DNA from: Paracoccaceae bacterium
GTDB lineage: Bacteria; Pseudomonadota; Alphaproteobacteria; Rhodobacterales; Rhodobacteraceae
DNA: 6,666 nt
Direction of reading: 5' to 3'
Assembly (NCBI GenBank): GCA_002746395.1
Contig: NVXA01000001.1
Coordinates: 213,149 to 219,814, forward strand
In this document: positions 6,580 through 6,666 of the stretch, one piece after another
How positions within the stretch are numbered: position 1 is the first letter of the stretch
Layout of the letters: each line of letters begins with the position of its first letter
Made by a program: the position numbers and the translations under genes
Notes under the pieces: generated by a model
Database searches by the model: none
The model's input: the letters and a program-made list of their open reading frames with translations, nothing else
What the model was told of the DNA's origin: nothing

Positions 6580-6666
6580 TTAAGTAAACTGTTCGTTAAT
6601 AAGCCGTTCTTCCAGCCCATGGCCGGGGTCAAACAATAACGTATGCTTAACGCTCGGCTCGCTGCG
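6580..6666 (-). CDS. C-terminal 28 codons of an upstream gene, possibly NAD kinase (5' end outside window)
   Basis: An open frame enters from the window edge and ends in TAA at 6582-6580, reading LLFDPGHGLEERLINEQFT at its end. The pattern F-D-P-x-H-x-x-x-E-R-x-x-x-E-Q-F resembles what I remember of the C-terminal tail of alphaproteobacterial NAD kinases, where an aromatic/acidic strand is followed by a short R-containing helix ending in F. With only 28 residues this is tentative; that it is coding is better supported than its identity. Its stop is 11 bases before the AI-2E-family start, and the ribosome site of that gene touches the stop, so it probably belongs to the same operon. Confidence 0.55.
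   Translation of the reverse strand, partial: RSEPSVKHTLLFDPGHGLEERLINEQFT

Noticed and set aside
6583..6602. CtrA-like TTAA-N7-TTTA pattern on the minus strand before the transporter
   Set aside because: It falls within the final codons of the upstream gene and misses the TTAA-N7-TTAA consensus by one base. A chance match is likely.
1..6666. Mobile element, CRISPR array, phage or defence system, or tRNA/rRNA
   Set aside because: No transposase or integrase frames, terminal repeats, regular direct repeats or RNA gene folds were seen. Composition is even and every long frame is an intact housekeeping-type gene.

Overview
This window is chromosomal housekeeping DNA from an alphaproteobacterium, most likely a marine Rhodobacterales (Roseobacter-type) species. 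The grounds are an HdaA-type DnaA homologue beside a Ppx/GppA exopolyphosphatase, a short proline-tRNA ligase without the editing insertion, a DUF2937 gene beside a LolC-type permease, and moderately GC-rich codon use. I cannot name the genus from sequence alone.

All genes lie on the minus strand, so transcription runs from high to low coordinates. There are two groups, separated by a 259-base intergenic gap (3078-3336). The first group (6666 to 3337) starts with the last 28 codons of an unidentified gene, possibly NAD kinase. An AI-2E/PerM-family membrane protein follows 11 bases later, then hdaA, then ppx. The last three are joined by 4-base ATGA stop/start overlaps, the classic sign of a translationally coupled operon. 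HdaA would act at the replication fork to inactivate DnaA-ATP. Ppx would degrade polyphosphate (or pppGpp). The permease has no assignable substrate.

The second group (3077 to 1) is proS, a small DUF2937 membrane protein, and a lolC-type lipoprotein-release permease cut by the window edge before its last few residues. The DUF2937 gene follows proS by 13 bases and overlaps the GTG start of lolC by 4 bases. The ATPase gene lolD is expected just outside the window. This unit joins tRNA charging to outer-membrane lipoprotein export only by shared transcription; no functional link is visible.

The intergenic gap holds a weak proS promoter candidate, a 10-base perfect palindrome, and an 11-pair hairpin followed by five T. 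That hairpin reads best as a terminator for plus-strand RNA, although no plus-strand gene is evident.

I found no mobile element, CRISPR array, tRNA, rRNA, phage gene or defence gene, and no convincing new system. The points most worth checking are the orphan plus-strand terminator, the absence of ppk between hdaA and ppx, and the coupled gene of unknown function ahead of lolC.
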